DNA of 64,000 nt from Amoebidium appalachense (GCA_963693365.1 CAVNZM010000017.1:5518001-5582000); one strand, 5' to 3'; positions 1 through 13,082 are shown, counted from the first letter of the stretch. Translations and numbers: made by a program. The notes: generated by a model from the letters alone, not told the origin.

Positions 1-322
1 ATCTGTGTGTCTCTGCATGCTTCTCTGTGTGTTCCTGTTTGTATGTGTGTGTCCATGTGTGGTTGCACGCGTGTGTTCATGCATGCACATGCACAGGAAC
101 ATGCATGCATCCTTACCCCCTGCTTTGGGTATCTTGTCTGATCCACCACCAGTGCAAAGTTGATCTCCCCAGCATAGTGCAACTTCATCTTTTGTTCACT
201 CTCATTTTCCGGCGGTGGTTGCGGCTTTTTTATTTTATTTTATTTTATTTTTGAGGGGGGAAGGGGAGGGGAGGGGAGGGGAGGCAGGGGAGGCAGGGGA
301 GGGAGAGGGCTTGGGGAAGGGG

Positions 323-356
<34 letters not shown>

Positions 357-487
357 GAATGTGTGATATGGTGCAAAGTGCAGATTCACGACGGACAACA
401 TACGGTAGGAATAAAAAGCACACACAACCAGTGTGCATAATTAGCAGAGCCCATCCTCGGGAAGGTTTCAAGTCAATCAACGGGGCG

Positions 488-530
<43 letters not shown>

Positions 531-1268
531 AGAAAAAACTCCTGTGTTAGGAATTCTAATGGACTGGTGCATGATGCAGTAAGGAAGAGAAAAAACAAGA
601 AAAGGGAGGCATACGATAACTATATAAACTAGTAACCGTAACAGGTGCATTCAAACATTCACACCCAAACACAAACACACACATGGTCCCAAAAATCCAC
701 CTCCCTCCCTCCCCCCCCTTCCCCCCTACCCCCCCCCCCCTCCTCCTCCCTCCTCAAAACCCCCCCTCCCTCCCGCCCCTCCCCCCGCCCCCCAAAAAGA
801 CCTCCCCCCCCCCCCCCCTCCCGTGCCCAGCATGAATTACATTTTCACAGATAACCCCCCCCCCCCCCCCCTCCCCCTCGCCCCTCTCCTCATTCCATTG
901 AGCCCCTTATTATCAACACTCATCTTTCCCATCCTTTGCATCACACCAATACTCCCCCTCTCGAGGTTGAACACTCCCCTTCCTCCTCCCCCCCCCCCCC
1001 CCCTCCCCAGCCTACCCCCTTGTTCCCCTCTCCCCCCTTCCAAAGGGGACTATCCCTCCCCTCTATCACACGCGTGTTCCTGCCTCCCATGAGAATTCCC
1101 TTCTGCCCCCCCTCCCCCCCTCCCCCCACCGCCCCCCCCCCCCCCCCCCCTCCCACCCCCTCCACTTCCCCTCCCCCTCCCCCCCCTCCTCCCCCCCCCC
1201 CCCCCCCCCCCCGCGGCACCACGTCCCTTAATGCCACACCTAAGAATTATTTGAATCTAGCTACATAC
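1..1268. other. intronic low-complexity DNA, no exon seen
   Basis: This stretch lies downstream of the second exon of the minus-strand CLPTM1-like gene and is probably intron. It holds two pure G runs of about 25-40 bases (around 327-353 and 491-529) and several C-rich tracts between 700 and 1,212. The open frames across it are poly-Pro or poly-Gly translations of these tracts. I see no splice-bounded exon. Confidence 0.6.
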
Positions 1269-2238
1269 CTGGTCTTTCAACAGATTCACGGCCCGCTTCC
1301 TCTCCTTCATGAATTTCGTGATCATGCCCACCGATGCGATCACGTTATTGTAATCGATCTCGCCACCAAATATGGGCGGTTTTGTACCAGGTTTGGCAAA
1401 CCACGCGTGCATGTACAAGGGTTTGCTTGAGCTTGCGCTTTTGAGTAGATCTCTTGGAATCGTAACTACCTGTTCAGGTTTAAAGAAAAAAGAATTGATA
1501 TTTGGTGAATACATGTTCTCTTGTTCTTAGGTACAGGGAAAATGGATGTTTTTTTATACATATATATGTATATGCCAAATGGAAGCATAATATAGTGTAT
1601 TTGGCGCGTGTGAAGAACAATAGGACAGGGTTTAAAGAAAGATACCTGATTAGATAGATTAGATTTGATATACTAGATTAGACTCAGTGCATGTTATGGC
1701 ATGGTGGAAGGTGGGTGAACGAGAAATACCGTGGGAGTGATTGGGTTGCATATGGAAATGGATGGGGGAGCAGAGAGAGAGTAGTAAAGAGGCTAGGGGT
1801 GTGCCCCGGGGGGAGGGGGGGGGGAGAGGGGGGAAGGAAGGGAATAGGAGAGGGAGGGGGCGGGAGAGGAGGGGGGGGGGGAAGGGGGGAGAGAGCCGGG
1901 GAGGGGGTGGGGGGGAATAGTTATTTGTGTTTGTGCTGTGTGGGAGTAGGCAGACCAAAGTGGAAAAAGAAATGAAGAGGGGGGGCAGGGGGGGGCGGGG
2001 GGGCCAAGGGGTAGAGGAGGGGGGGGGGGGGGGGGGGGAGACGTAGGTGGGGGGGGGGGGGGGGAGGGGGGAGGAGTAAGAATGAGAGTTCGGAACATGA
2101 TATGTGTGAATATTGAGCTGAAGGTTGGAGGGGGGGGGGGGGAGGGGTGGGTAGATGTGGCAGTGGGAAAAGTATGTGGGAGAAAAGAGAGGCTGCATGT
2201 GTGGTGTTGAGGGTGATGACGGTGGTGGTATGTGCTGG

Positions 2239-2280
<42 letters not shown>

Positions 2281-2547
2281 GGGGGGGGGGGCACAGTATG
2301 AAGTGCAAAGTACCGTGTACGCACAAAAAGAAAAGGTTGTGGGATGATACTATGATACGCAAAGCCAAAGAACAGAAATTCGGCCTAAGCCTCTCGGTGA
2401 GTGGGGGTGGGGGAGGAACGAGGGAAGGTAGGAAAGGAAAGCTTGTTTGGGTGGGGGGGGGGGGGGGGGGGGGGAGGTGGGTAGAAAGGGCACGGGGGGG
2501 GGGGGGGGGGGGGGGGGGGGCAAAGAGCGGTGAGGGGGGGAGTGTGT

Positions 2548-2579
<32 letters not shown>

Positions 2580-3444
2580 GGCAAACGCCAGTGTTGTGAC
2601 AAGAAGGGAACGGGAAACGAACATGGTTGAGAAGGGGAGGGGGTTAAAGAGGGGGGAAGGGGGGGGGGGGGGGGAAGAGAGAGGGGATGTGCGGGGAAGG
2701 GTGGAAGGGGACGCAGGGAGTGGGGAGTTTTGAAGGAGGCAGGGGAGAGGAAGGGGGGGGGGGGAGGGGAGGGGGGGGGGGAGGGGGGGGGGAGGGGAGG
2801 GGGGGGGGGGTTGGTTGAGGGGATGTGGGCAGGGGGCAGTTGCTCTATCCGGAAAAGGATGTGTTGTTGGATGTGTGGGAATAGATGGAAAGAGGAAGTA
2901 TGTGAGCAACTTTTACCACCACGAAAAATTTAAAATCTAAAACTATTATGATTTGTGGTCTAGATCTCACATTATTGCTCCAATAATAAGAGGGAGGGGG
3001 GGGGGGGGGGGGGGGGAGGGGGGGGGATCTGAGTAACCCTGTTGCGTAAACATTCATGACGATAATCTTTTACAATGCCAGCACACACATCTTACCTTTG
3101 TTATGGTGCCGTTGTCATAGCCGTATCTGAAATTCGTCTCATTCCACACCAGCTTGCACAAATTCGTCTCGCTAGGGTTATAACACAACTGGTTCTTGCT
3201 TGATGCAAAGAGATAGGAGATCTAATGGCTCCCCGGTTTTGTACGAGTTACTGTGTCCAGGAGTGGATTCAGATACATGTTCTGGATTGAAAAGTGTCCA
3301 CATGTTACTCCCCACCACCCAGATGTACCCTGCCGCAGCTGCGATGGCAAGGTAGGTGAAAATACTGCTCCATGGGAGGGAAAAGAGAAAAAACCCGGGT
3401 TTTGGTGTGGTAGAAAGAGCCTTTTCTTCGGATTTCTCAGCCAT
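1269..3444 (-). CDS. CLPTM1-family membrane protein, 5' part (partial gene)
   Basis: Two exons can be placed, and the gene runs off the left edge. Exon 1 (3,444-3,096) starts with MAEKSEEK, has one hydrophobic segment at about residues 28-48, then a luminal-type stretch with GEPLDL, and ends at a GTAAG donor. Exon 2 (1,469-1,269, 67 codons) lies between CAG and GTATGT. It reads PLYMHAWFAKPG ... ITKFMKERKRAVNLL, which matches the family pattern seen in human CLPTM1 (Y-I-H-V-Y-F-T-K-S-G ... I-N-K-Y-K-R-R). CLPTM1 proteins are multi-pass ER/plasma-membrane proteins; the related CLPTM1L is implicated in lipid scrambling. Both junctions are phase 0. Exon 1 is 349 nt, one base too many: the frame of the N-terminus hits a stop at 3,180 and the conserved frame resumes after a surplus base near 3,216 (a GG pair). 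This is probably a sequence error. The family call is from remembered motifs, not a search. Confidence 0.72.
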
Positions 3445-4364
3445 GATTGATGGAAATGACTGTTTTGAAATTTATACCTTGATCTTATCGAGAAAATTTA
3501 CCAGAATAAATGGAATATCAGTGCCCCTACTCCTCTGTGACAGAACGAGCAAGCTTCGCTCGAGTCTTAGCCAAAGGGATGCGATTCAACTATAGAGTAT
3601 TCCGCTAGATCTCTTCCCCGAACCGATGATATATGAGAATACTTCACCAAATAACCTGAAGGCCAGGCTACATCTGCATTGTCAGGCACCGTTTAGGTGT
3701 CATGAAACCACTGTGTGCACTTGCGTTTTTCCCTGAAAGTGGTTGTCAAGGCGAAGTTTGCTTTGCTTCAACAAGTGGAGCAACGCCGCGGCCGTTTAGG
3801 TCTATGACGTCACTGTTTAGGTGGTGCTCCCTACACCAATCAAAACGCTCTGCAGATGTAAGACTAGTGTAATATGACATCATAATAAGGGGCACTGTTC
3901 TCAAAAGACCGCTTCCCTGTGGAATCTACACGCTTTGTACTAAAGATTTCGTGCACCACAGAATTCCTGAACTTGTAACAACTTCAAGGCGTCAAAGTGT
4001 CGTTTATTTATTTTGAAACCTTCCAAGAAAGGACTAACGATTAATACATTGCATCCTGTTTAAAACTAAAGCAAGGCTGGGAACGAACATCTTGTATATT
4101 TGATTTACCTGCTGTTACTTTTGTCTGCTCCTCTACATTTCATGTTTCCAGACACGCCGTCTGCCCCCCCATGTCCGAGTAGCCTACTTCCACCCTTGCA
4201 GTGAACCAGTCCAGGTGATGTTCGTACGAATTTCTAAAACAGCTTAACGACTTCCGTCTTTTTTTGGACTCTTACGTTTGATTTTCCTCTCCCCACCCCA
4301 CCTTCCGCCCACACAAAACAATAATCTTCCTTCGCCCAGTGTTTTTCTTCTTGGTGTGTCTAGA
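3445..4364. promoter_or_regulatory. divergent intergenic region with a CRE-like site
   Basis: This 0.9-kb interval separates the start of the minus-strand CLPTM1-like gene from the start of the plus-strand myristoylated-protein gene, so both promoters should lie here. It is free of homopolymer tracts, unlike most non-coding DNA in the window. A perfect TGACGTCA palindrome (CRE/ATF type) lies at 3,805-3,812. I see no convincing TATA box. Regulatory use is inferred from position only. Confidence 0.45.
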
Positions 4365-5116
4365 ATGGGAAACAAAGGTTCCAAAACCAAAAAGGGGGCT
4401 GAGGCAGTGCCTTCGGCTAAGACGGAGAGCCAAGCGGCTGCCCCTTTGAGCGGGTTGAAGGGAAAGAGCGTGCGAGAGATTCTGGAGTCGGATGAGGTGG
4501 GTGTTGATGTGGTGTTGGGTTGTGGTTTTGTGTGGGTGCCAACCACATTGGCAAGGGATCTTGAAAGGAAAGCTTGTCGGTCAGCGGGGAGGGGCTAGGA
4601 GAGGGGAAGGTTCTCTTGAAAATTCAATTGGAAAAAATGAGGAGGGGGGTGCTTTTTTTCCACTGCTTGAGACTCAAGGAATGAATTTGCGCAAGTTGGA
4701 AATGCATAAAGCGTTATAAATATGTACATATTGGAATAGCGGGAGATGTGGGAAGAGATCCGGACAGAGAGGGGGGGGGGGGGGGGGGGGGGGGGAGGGG
4801 GGAGGGAGGGAGGGAGGGGGGGGGGGGGGGGGGGGCACGTGAGAGTGTGATAGAGACAGAAGTGGAGGTGGAGGAAAGGGGTGGGGAGGGGGGGGGGTGG
4901 GGGGGATTTGTTGAATGTCACAATTATGATAGCAACTTCGATTTTCCGATTTCTTTTTGTGGGGTGGGAAGGGGGGGTTGTTACGAGGAATTGTGCTCAC
5001 TGTTCAGAATCGGAGTAAGAGGAGTGTTATAGAGCGTAGGATTTTTTTTCTGATAGATGTTGAGATACTTCTAAAGCATACAATAGTTTTTTTTTGTTTT
5101 TTGTTTTTTTTGTGGG

Positions 5117-5156
<40 letters not shown>

Positions 5157-5326
5157 GGGAGGGGGGGGGATGCTGTGTGTGTGATGTGTATGTCATGTCT
5201 GTTTCCAGAAGCGCGCCCGCGCGCCGTGGTGGTGGTTAGCAATTTCTGGTTCTTGTCACTTGCTCTCTTCGTCCATTTTTTCGTGTGCTTTTGTGTATTT
5301 AACGGAGAAAGGGCCCCTTGTGGGGT

Positions 5327-5378
<52 letters not shown>

Positions 5379-5943
5379 CATCCTCTTTTCCAAACTCCTC
5401 CCCCCCCCCCCCCCCTTCCCCCACGTCTCCCTTCCTCTCTCCTCCCCCCTACTACTTCCTCTTCTTTTCTAACCATATTAACCATATTGACTATATCAGT
5501 TACGCTAACTGTACTTCTAACTACATCAACTACATAGAACAGATAGACTATGACTAACTGATTTACTATATTACTATACTACCAGTAATTTACTTTAACC
5601 ATAACTAACAAGTAAACTTTATTTCAGTTGATCAAGAAGCTTCGTGCCGGGGTCAAATCTCTTGACAACACCGCTGCTGAACGTGTTGCTTTTCTGGACG
5701 CGGCGAGCAAACATATACACCAGCGGACAGAAATGCGGAGATTCCAAGGAGACAGGAGAAGAACATTTGGAACAACACGCAGACAACATTAAAGAAAAGT
5801 TCTTGAGCGGGAACGTTATTCAAGCACCAGATGATATGGTGGAGAGAGCGAAGGGTGCAAAGGGGAATGAGTTGAAGTGTTTTGCGGAGGTGGAGGAATG
5901 GGTTGTTGGTGAGGTCGAGAGTTTTATCAATGCGCATGCGTAA
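4365..5943 (+). CDS. small, probably N-myristoylated helical protein (two exons)
   Basis: Exon 1 (4,365-4,496, 44 codons) begins MGNKGSKTKKG, a classic N-myristoylation signal (Gly2, Ser6, then basic residues), and ends at GAG|GTGGGT in phase 0. Exon 2 (5,628-5,943) follows a TTTCAG acceptor, reads LIKKLRAGVKSLDN..., and closes with TAA after EVESFINAHA. The protein is about 149 aa, rich in Lys/Glu and helical. A loose resemblance to RGS-type helical bundles (ADNIKEKFLSG followed by a V-x-x-P segment) is noted, but I do not assign a family. Exon 2 is 316 nt, one base more than a multiple of three. The good frame at its start and the good frame at its end differ by one, with the switch near 5,725-5,760. 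A single surplus base restores one protein. The 1.1-kb intron contains poly-G near 4,770-4,835, 5,117-5,155 and 5,328-5,375. Confidence 0.6.
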
Positions 5944-6662
5944 AGGATGATTGGGTTATTTAATTTTTATGTGAATTAATGTATGCTTATGATTGGTTTG
6001 TGAGGTTGAGAGGCCTTTATCAATGCGCATGCATAGAGGGAGGGGGGTTTTGGGTGGGTGGGGAGGGGGGGGGGGGGGGGGGGGGGGATTTCGTGTTCCG
6101 TGTTGGTAATGTGGGTGAGATGATGGTAGTTGGAAAGGGGCTTTGTCTTATAAAGATGCATGTATGAGCTGCGTCTCCTGTGGGCCTTGTGCTTCACATA
6201 TGTAATGTGCATTTTATTTGTTTTGTTGATCTCTTGTATACTTTTTGATTTTATTCTTGTTGTGCATGTTATTTGTTTGGTTGATCTCTCGTATACTTTT
6301 TGATTTTATTGTTGTTATATGTGTGTGTGTGTGTTGGGGGGGGGGGGGGGGGGGGGGGAAGGATTCGACCCCTAGGACTTTATTCTCGGTCATTCCCTGG
6401 AGGCGTGCACAGATTTCAAAGCCTGTGGGGGTTTTTTTATAGTGGCCAAAGTATCAGCGAATGACGTCATATATGGTGATTTGTGGGTGTACCAGGAAAT
6501 TTACATGCTCTCGATTTTGGTTTTTGTTAATGATTGGTGGAAGTGTTTCTAGAAACCCCTCGTCCCTTCCCTACCGACTGTCCACCCGCTTACCCTGCGT
6601 GTACACCCGCTGTTCTTTCTTGGAGGGAGGGGGTTTTGGAAATATTGAATTTGTGTGTGTGT

Positions 6663-6712
<50 letters not shown>

Positions 6713-7782
6713 CTTGGTCATGTAATCCTGCTTATGCCATGACAATAGTTATTTATGGTCTTGGGGGTTATATCTATCGCACTGTTTTTGATACAATATT
6801 TGGAACACTAGCGTGCACACATCTTCTTAGTGTCTGGTGGTGGTGTTTTGCTCTTTTGGTGTGTGTGTGTTGGGGAGAGGGGGGATGGGGATGGAGGGGG
6901 GGAGGGGGTGATGGCGGGATGCTGGGGGGGGGGGGGGGGGGGGGGGTATGAAGGACATGTCATAGTTTAGTTTAGAAACCTTGCCACTGGCCCATCCGCT
7001 TGTGTTAAGGCCTTTTAAAAATCTGTTTTTATGGTTGCGCATTTAGTTGCGGTGTTTTTCATTTTAGCATCTATGAAGTTTTCCCTCCTCATGGTATGTA
7101 TACTATGTAAAGCAACATTTATATCTACCTGTGTTCAGAATTATTTAGTTAACATAATAATCCTTATCGCTGATGACCGTGTCGGTCGAGATTCCACCAC
7201 GATATCTTTTCCTGGCGGGCAAATATAAAGCCATTGCCCCACATGAATGATATAACCTCACAGAGGGCATGGTTATAATTGGAGTAGTTGATTGGTTGAA
7301 AGCTGATCGGAGAAGACTTAGTGCTCCCGGTCCCCTCCCCCTTCCCCCCCCCCCCCCCTCCCCCCTCCCCCCCCCCCCCCCCCCCCGCCCCTCCGGCCTG
7401 CCCTACGCTCTGAAATATAGAGTGTAATACCTCCGAGTTCTTCATGCCTTCTGCCCCCTTTCAAGCCTTTTGCCCCCTCTTCTTCCTCTGCATACTGGCT
7501 ATCTCTAACACCCCTTGCCTCCCCCCCCCCCCCCCCCCCCCCCCCAATATGCACACGCACACTCCATCCGCCCCACCCAACTACCACCACCACACGCACA
7601 CACACACCCTTGATTTCGGCCCCCCAATCCCACCTCCCCTCCCTTTCCGCCCCTCAGGCCCACCCACCCGTACCTCTGCCTCCTTTCTCACACTTTCCCG
7701 TGTCTCCGGGTGGTTTTTGCCCAACCGAATTCCATCCCCGTCCGAGCCACAACAGCTGTTTCTGCAAATACCTGTGTGCGAT

Positions 7783-7787
7783 GTGTG

Positions 7788-7839
<52 letters not shown>

Positions 7840-7918
7840 TGTGTGCGCGTGTGCGTGCGTGCCTGCGTGCCTGCGTGCCTGCGTGCCTGCGTGCCTGCGT
7901 CCCTGCGTCCCTGCGTGC
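7783..7918 (+). repeat. GTGC/CTGC tetranucleotide microsatellite
   Basis: About 15 near-perfect GTGC units grade into GTGT, then CTGCGTGC and CTGCGTCC variants. The frames through it translate as Cys-Val-Arg-Ala repeats on one strand and Ala-Arg-Thr-His on the other. They are not genes. A complementary GCAC array occurs at 15,292-15,343. Confidence 0.9.
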
Positions 7919-8049
7919 GAGGGTGGGGGAGGGGCGAGGAGGAGGAGGGGGGAGCGGGCCGGGGGGAGGAGGACTACAACTCCAAATTTTGGATGGGCCA
8001 GGGTCGTCACTGAGATACCACACATGGGCAATTAAGGCATAGTCGCTTA

Positions 8050-8081
8050 CCATATAAGGGTATCCTATTTACCTTATATGG
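8050..8081. promoter_or_regulatory. inverted pair of CArG-like boxes
   Basis: CCATATAAGG at 8,050-8,059 and its exact reverse complement CCTTATATGG at 8,072-8,081 flank a 12-bp spacer. Each arm fits the CC(A/T)6GG consensus of SRF/MADS-type factors. It can also be read as a 10-bp perfect stem with a 12-nt loop. No start codon of a recognised gene lies nearby, so function is unproven. Confidence 0.4.
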
Positions 8082-8839
8082 ATTTGTCGCCAAAGCAACA
8101 CCAGTGCTACAGAATTCGTTTCAATCAAGGGTCATTCTTCGCCTAGATGATCTTTGGTAGGTTTAGTAATGCAGAATTTGAAAAAAAAAGAAGAAGAAAA
8201 AATCCAACATTGCAACACTGCCCTGTTTCATCGATTTATCATACTTATCATATTATGTATGACCGTTCAATCAAAATAGATTCAATCCAACCAATCACAA
8301 ACATGTGTTCACTGTTTTTCTCCGGATCCGGATCCGGTGTTCTTCGTTACCAAATGCAACAAAGGTCTGCCAATGTTCCTATTTTTTTTTTTGCGTTTTA
8401 TAAGAACTTCTTTTTTTTTCCTGCATCGAGGACAAATATACAGATGTGCTGTCAGCGAGAAAACAACGTTGCAAACCTGGTTATTGGATAATTATCACAC
8501 ATGCATGAACGATATGTGATACATATGCATATGTGTACGTGGAGTGAATACTGCTAGCTTTCTTTCCTTCTTTCCTGCGTTTTTTCTGTTGGTGTACTTG
8601 ATGCATGTGTGGTAGCAGGGGGGAGGGAGGGGGGGGGATCCGGAGGGGAACGAGGGTGAGGCCGGGGGGGGAGGGGGAGGGGGGGGAGGGGGGGGGGGGG
8701 GGGGGGGGAGAAGGGGGATGTTGGAGCGGCCTGAGCATGCAAGGCCCCGTGTGTGTGAGTATTAGGCTAGCTCGTGTACGTTTCATATGCGCAGCAGATG
8801 AAAGATGTTTCACGGATCACTTCGGGCGCAGGCAGCCGG

Positions 8840-8925
8840 GCGGCCCATGACGTCACGGGCCGCGGCGCCAGGCGCAGCCGCAGCGGCGGCTGACATCGGT
8901 CTGGCGCAGCGCCTGACGTCAGGCG
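8840..8925. promoter_or_regulatory. GC-rich segment with two CRE palindromes
   Basis: TGACGTCA occurs at 8,848-8,855 and again at 8,914-8,921, 66 bp apart, inside a CpG-rich stretch with repeated GGCGCAGC/GGCGCC words. This looks like a promoter core, but no gene could be attached to it. A CpG-rich base composition this strong is unusual for the intergenic DNA of the window. Confidence 0.35.
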
Positions 8926-9143
8926 CCACCAGCGCCGGTATTTCCGGCGCAGCACACTGCAGATGCAGGCCACCTTCGTTTTCGCCGTGTGCTGCACGTA
9001 CGGTTTTTGTTAGCACGATTGCGTTTTCGGTGGCTAGCACACGGCGGCTCCCACCCACCCACCTCTCAGTCTGTATACATGACGGTGTACGTATGCGACT
9101 GTGACTGGCTCACAGCCCGATTGCAGCGGCAATAAAGCATGTC

Positions 9144-9214
9144 GAGGCGGGGCCCAGCCCCGGCTGGTGCGGGGGGGGCTCATGGCATGGACCCCCCCTA
9201 GCGGCCCCCGCCTC
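9144..9214. repeat. GC-rich inverted repeat (hairpin)
   Basis: GAGGCGGGGCC at 9,144-9,154 pairs with GGCCCCCGCCTC at 9,203-9,214 with a single bulge. Inner CAGCCCC/GGGGCTG-like words can extend the stem. An AATAAA hexamer lies just upstream at about 9,131. It could be the end of an unrecognised transcript or a mobile-element end; neither can be shown. Confidence 0.4.
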
Positions 9215-9318
9215 GGCCAGCCCCTTGGGTGCAGGCACGACGGCCTGCACTCCACGGACACGGGGGGCATGAGGCAAGCACGAGTGAGTGATGTGAAACG
9301 GACATGATGGCGGGTATG

Positions 9319-9351
<33 letters not shown>

Positions 9352-10049
9352 CGCCCGCGCGTTAATGTGTTTGTATATGTGGGTATGTATACGTACATGT
9401 GGGTGTGTTTTGAGGGAGGAGTAGGGTTGGGGAGAGCTGTGTGCACATGTGTTTGTGCGCATGGGGGAGTGGGGTGGGGAATGGGGGGACGGGAGGGAAT
9501 GGGGCCGGGGCGTGTTGGGGTACAGCGTATTGAATAACAACCCCCCCCCCCCCCCCCCACCTCTCTCTCTCACTCATTCTCACCATACACAGGCACGTAC
9601 TTATTGCAAATGTGCACAAACTCGCACAGCAAGGGCTCCCTACTTGACGCACAGACAGCCACACCACATGCCCACGCGCACCAGCAACAAAATTGGTTCA
9701 AAAGTGCTCAGCTTTAATTTTCAATAGTACACAATACCGAGGGTTGTCGAAGAATTGAAGTCACTAGACTACCCATAAAATCTTTCGTCCCAAAAAAATG
9801 CTCGTTTCTCTTTCACTTGTGATTACATCATCACTTCTTGTGATTATAAAGAATTTACATGATTGGTTGTCTGTCAAATACTCTACACGAGCCATACCAC
9901 AAGACACAAATCTTATAATTTCAGGGCACAAAAGCCAGCAAAGTCTGCCGGAATACCTAAATACCACATAGCGGCCCTCAAGTTTCAACAAATATTTCAA
10001 CACTCAAGACTATAATATAAACAAAAAAAGTTTAATTTAACACTAAATT

Positions 10050-13048
10050 TTAATGGTGGTGGTGGTCGGTATCACGGCGGGCCTTCTTGGCGTCCTTGGC
10101 ACCAGCCGGCACATCGGGGGCATTGGGCATACGGCTACGGATTGCCTCGTTGGCTTTCTCGGCGTCCAGACCCAAAAACTCGAAAATCATCTTTCCGACA
10201 TTTGTGTTGTCGTGTGGGCCGTTGCATTTGCGCAAAAGTTCGGGGTTTCCGTAACAATAAAGACCGATATCCTTTCCGTCGTGGCCGCCGGTGGTCCACC
10301 CAATGAGGCTGGCCTCGTTAAAGGCACCCATGAGACAGTGGGACGTAAGAGCGCCAATGAAGGTCTTCTGGGAGATGGGGAGAGACTTGTTGTTGTTGAA
10401 GGCATCAACGGCGAACTTGGTCTCGTTCAAGCACACGGCTTTGTGCGCGTCAGAGATGTTGTAGTTGGGGAAGTACTCCTTAATGACGGCTAGGGCCTTG
10501 TTCTGAACCTCGTTGGCGCACGATTCTTTAGCATCGTTGGTCATGTTGATGCCGCACTTTGCATTTTTAAGCATCTTGGGGACGAGAACATTGTCGAAAT
10601 ATTCATTGCTAGCCTTCTGGCCTTGAAGTTTCTCGGGGAAAAAATCGTAAATTCCGTCGCGGCCAAGGGAAAGACCGCCGGTGGCGTGGTCGGCGGCGGA
10701 CATTAAAGCAACACTGGGGTTGCGATCCATGAATTCTTTAACGATGGCCATAACTTCCTCGGCGTAGTGGTGGGCCTCAACCATGGTGGTAGCTGTGGGA
10801 GGGAGGGGGGGGGGGGGGGATCGTTAGTTCGTTAGTCAGACATTGTACATGTGATGGTGTTTTTTACACTTGGATCACACCAAAAGGGAAGGTAACGATC
10901 ACACCCGGTAAAAAAAGGGAAGCCTTAGTAACGAAGGCGCGGGAAGGTTTTCTTTTTTTCTTTTTTTCTTTTTTTTTTTTTTTTTTTTTTGGGGGGGGGG
11001 GGGGGGGGATGTGAAGGAAAAGGGGGAGATGGTTGAAGAGACGGCCGAGTCTTCCCATACCAACAATGATGTTTGGTTTGGTACCAGTGTCCATCATTAA
11101 AACCTTAAATACAATACATCTCTCGCACGAACCGAGCCACTTGAGGGGAAAACAGAAAGAAGGGGAAAACAGTAGTAAAGAGGAAACAAGAGCAAAACGG
11201 AATACATACCACCATCGTTGGCGTGCTCAGCGTGGTCGATACGGCTGCCTTCAATCATGATGAAGAACCCATTCTCCTTTGCCGTGGGGTTGTTCTCAAG
11301 CAGCTCCAAAGTACACTTCACCATCTCAGCAAGAGAGGGGTTAGTCTCATTGTAATAGGCGGCACGGTCAAGCTCATAAGGAACGTGAGACTTGGCGAAA
11401 AGACCATACAAACGGAGGGAACCGGAGGCCTTTGCCTGCGCGCAGTAATCGTTGAACTCGGTCTTGTTAAAAGCGACGGTGTAGTTGTTCTTCTTCAAGT
11501 CGGCGATGAGGGTATCGTTAAAGAACTTCTTGCCGCCGCCGAGGACAACGTCGGGTTTCTGCTGGTAGACGTACTGGTTTGCGATGACGGTCTCGTTGTC
11601 ACGCTCGTACACGTGGGAGATGAAGGAGGCGGGGGTGGCGTGCGTCACACGGCTGGTCACAACAACACCTGTGTGCAAGTAATTTGCAAGATTAGTTTCT
11701 GATCTTAAGCTGTTACCCAAGGGGGTACAGTGGTGACGGGGAAAGAGGGGAGGCCTGGATTGAACAAGATGCGACCAGCAACTTTTTGCTGGCATGATAA
11801 AGAGACACAATTATCTATCTTAACACGCAAAGTGGCAGCAATTTTCGTAAAAGAAACCCAAAAGACCATCAAAGAAATAAAGCGAGAAAGAAAGGATCTA
11901 AACGTACCAGTGACCATGTTCTTCTGGTCCTTAGCAGCCTCCATATTGGTGCCCACAGTCTCATACACTCCGTCCTTGGCCGGGAGCACAGCAATACCAG
12001 CATTGTACGTCTTATGTCCAGTTGAATATGCAGTAGCGGCAGCGGCGGAATCCGTCACCTTAGCACCCACAGCCCAGTTGCGAACGCTACCCATCAGCAT
12101 GGTGTCAAGGACGGTGGGCTCAGAGCCAGTGATGTTCTTGTAGAAGCGGGCCAGGGTGAAGGCGTCGGGGGAGGCGCCGTCGGGGATCATCATGATGAAG
12201 GACTTGGGAAGACCAATGCGTGTGGCTGCAGGAGGGAACGGGTGAGGTTAGTACTATGTAGATGTCATAGAGATAGATATTACCAGGGCCCATGTTTCTT
12301 TTCGGCAGGTCTGTGCAATGGTACAATGTGTACAAGAGTGCGAAGGGACGATTGCATGCACCCATGGAAGTGAAGCCTTGGGAAAGCAGGGATGATTATA
12401 GTAAGTGCAGGGTGCAAAGGATCGGGGCGGGGGAGACTAGAAGAAACCGGTGGGTGGAATTCCATCTCTTGCTTGTAGAAAAATGTGGTTTCAAGTACGT
12501 GAGAAAACGAAACTCATGATGTCACATCCCTGTAACAATCCCGACAACAATCCATACTGGCCATGGGTAGCTTAAACCATGTGTTATGATATTACACCAC
12601 ATGCACATGTAGATGACCCGAAAGAGTCTCAGTCTATGAGCCCAGAAAGGCGTAGTTCATTCTGAGATTTCCACAGAGGGAGTGTAAGAGAGGGGCACAT
12701 ACCCTTAACAGTCTGCACGAGGGGGCAGTCAGCAGAAGCGCCAGTGCCGACCTTCTTGTCTGCCTCGCACTTGTTGAGCTTGTAGCCAGGGGCACCATCC
12801 ACCCACACACCATCCGTGCACGTAGAGACACTGCCATCCTCCTTGCACACCTGGGAGCCCTGTGCGTGGTGCTCGACTCCGCTTGCAGCCTGCTCGAGAA
12901 CACGTGTACATGTCTCAATTACGAAGCAGGCTTACAATGGCGCTTCAACATGAATGTGTCGTAGGGGAAACGGATAAATGCAGTCCAACCGGAGAAGAAT
13001 ATGCAGTTCGGAAGGCAAGACTCGGACGGACAGGTCTAGATGGAGAGA

Positions 13049-13082
<34 letters not shown>

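Larger units (their letters stand above)
5944..10049. other. intergenic region, no gene recognised
   Basis: No splice-bounded or conserved open frame was found in these 4.1 kb. The region contains poly-G runs at 6,068-6,088, 6,337-6,358, 6,663-6,713 and 6,925-6,946, C-rich tracts at 7,345-7,386 and 7,520-7,545, a GTGC tetranucleotide array, a paired CArG-like inverted repeat, a GC-rich segment with two CRE palindromes and a GC-rich hairpin. The last four are listed separately. The 99-aa frame at 8,805-9,104 has Ala/Arg-rich composition expected of GC-rich DNA and is not called. Confidence 0.5.

Noticed and set aside
27-2909. Many Pro-rich, Gly-rich and Cys-Val open frames on both strands
   Set aside because: They are direct translations of G/C homopolymers and TG repeats, overlap each other in opposing frames and have no splice-consistent borders.
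8805-9104. 99-codon Ala/Arg-rich frame
   Set aside because: Composition is that expected of GC-rich CRE-containing DNA, and the opposite strand is open too.
10050-10073. Possible artificial His tag at the end of the phosphatase
   Set aside because: Only four His codons, encoded by a natural short repeat within an intron-bearing genomic gene with normal 3' flank.
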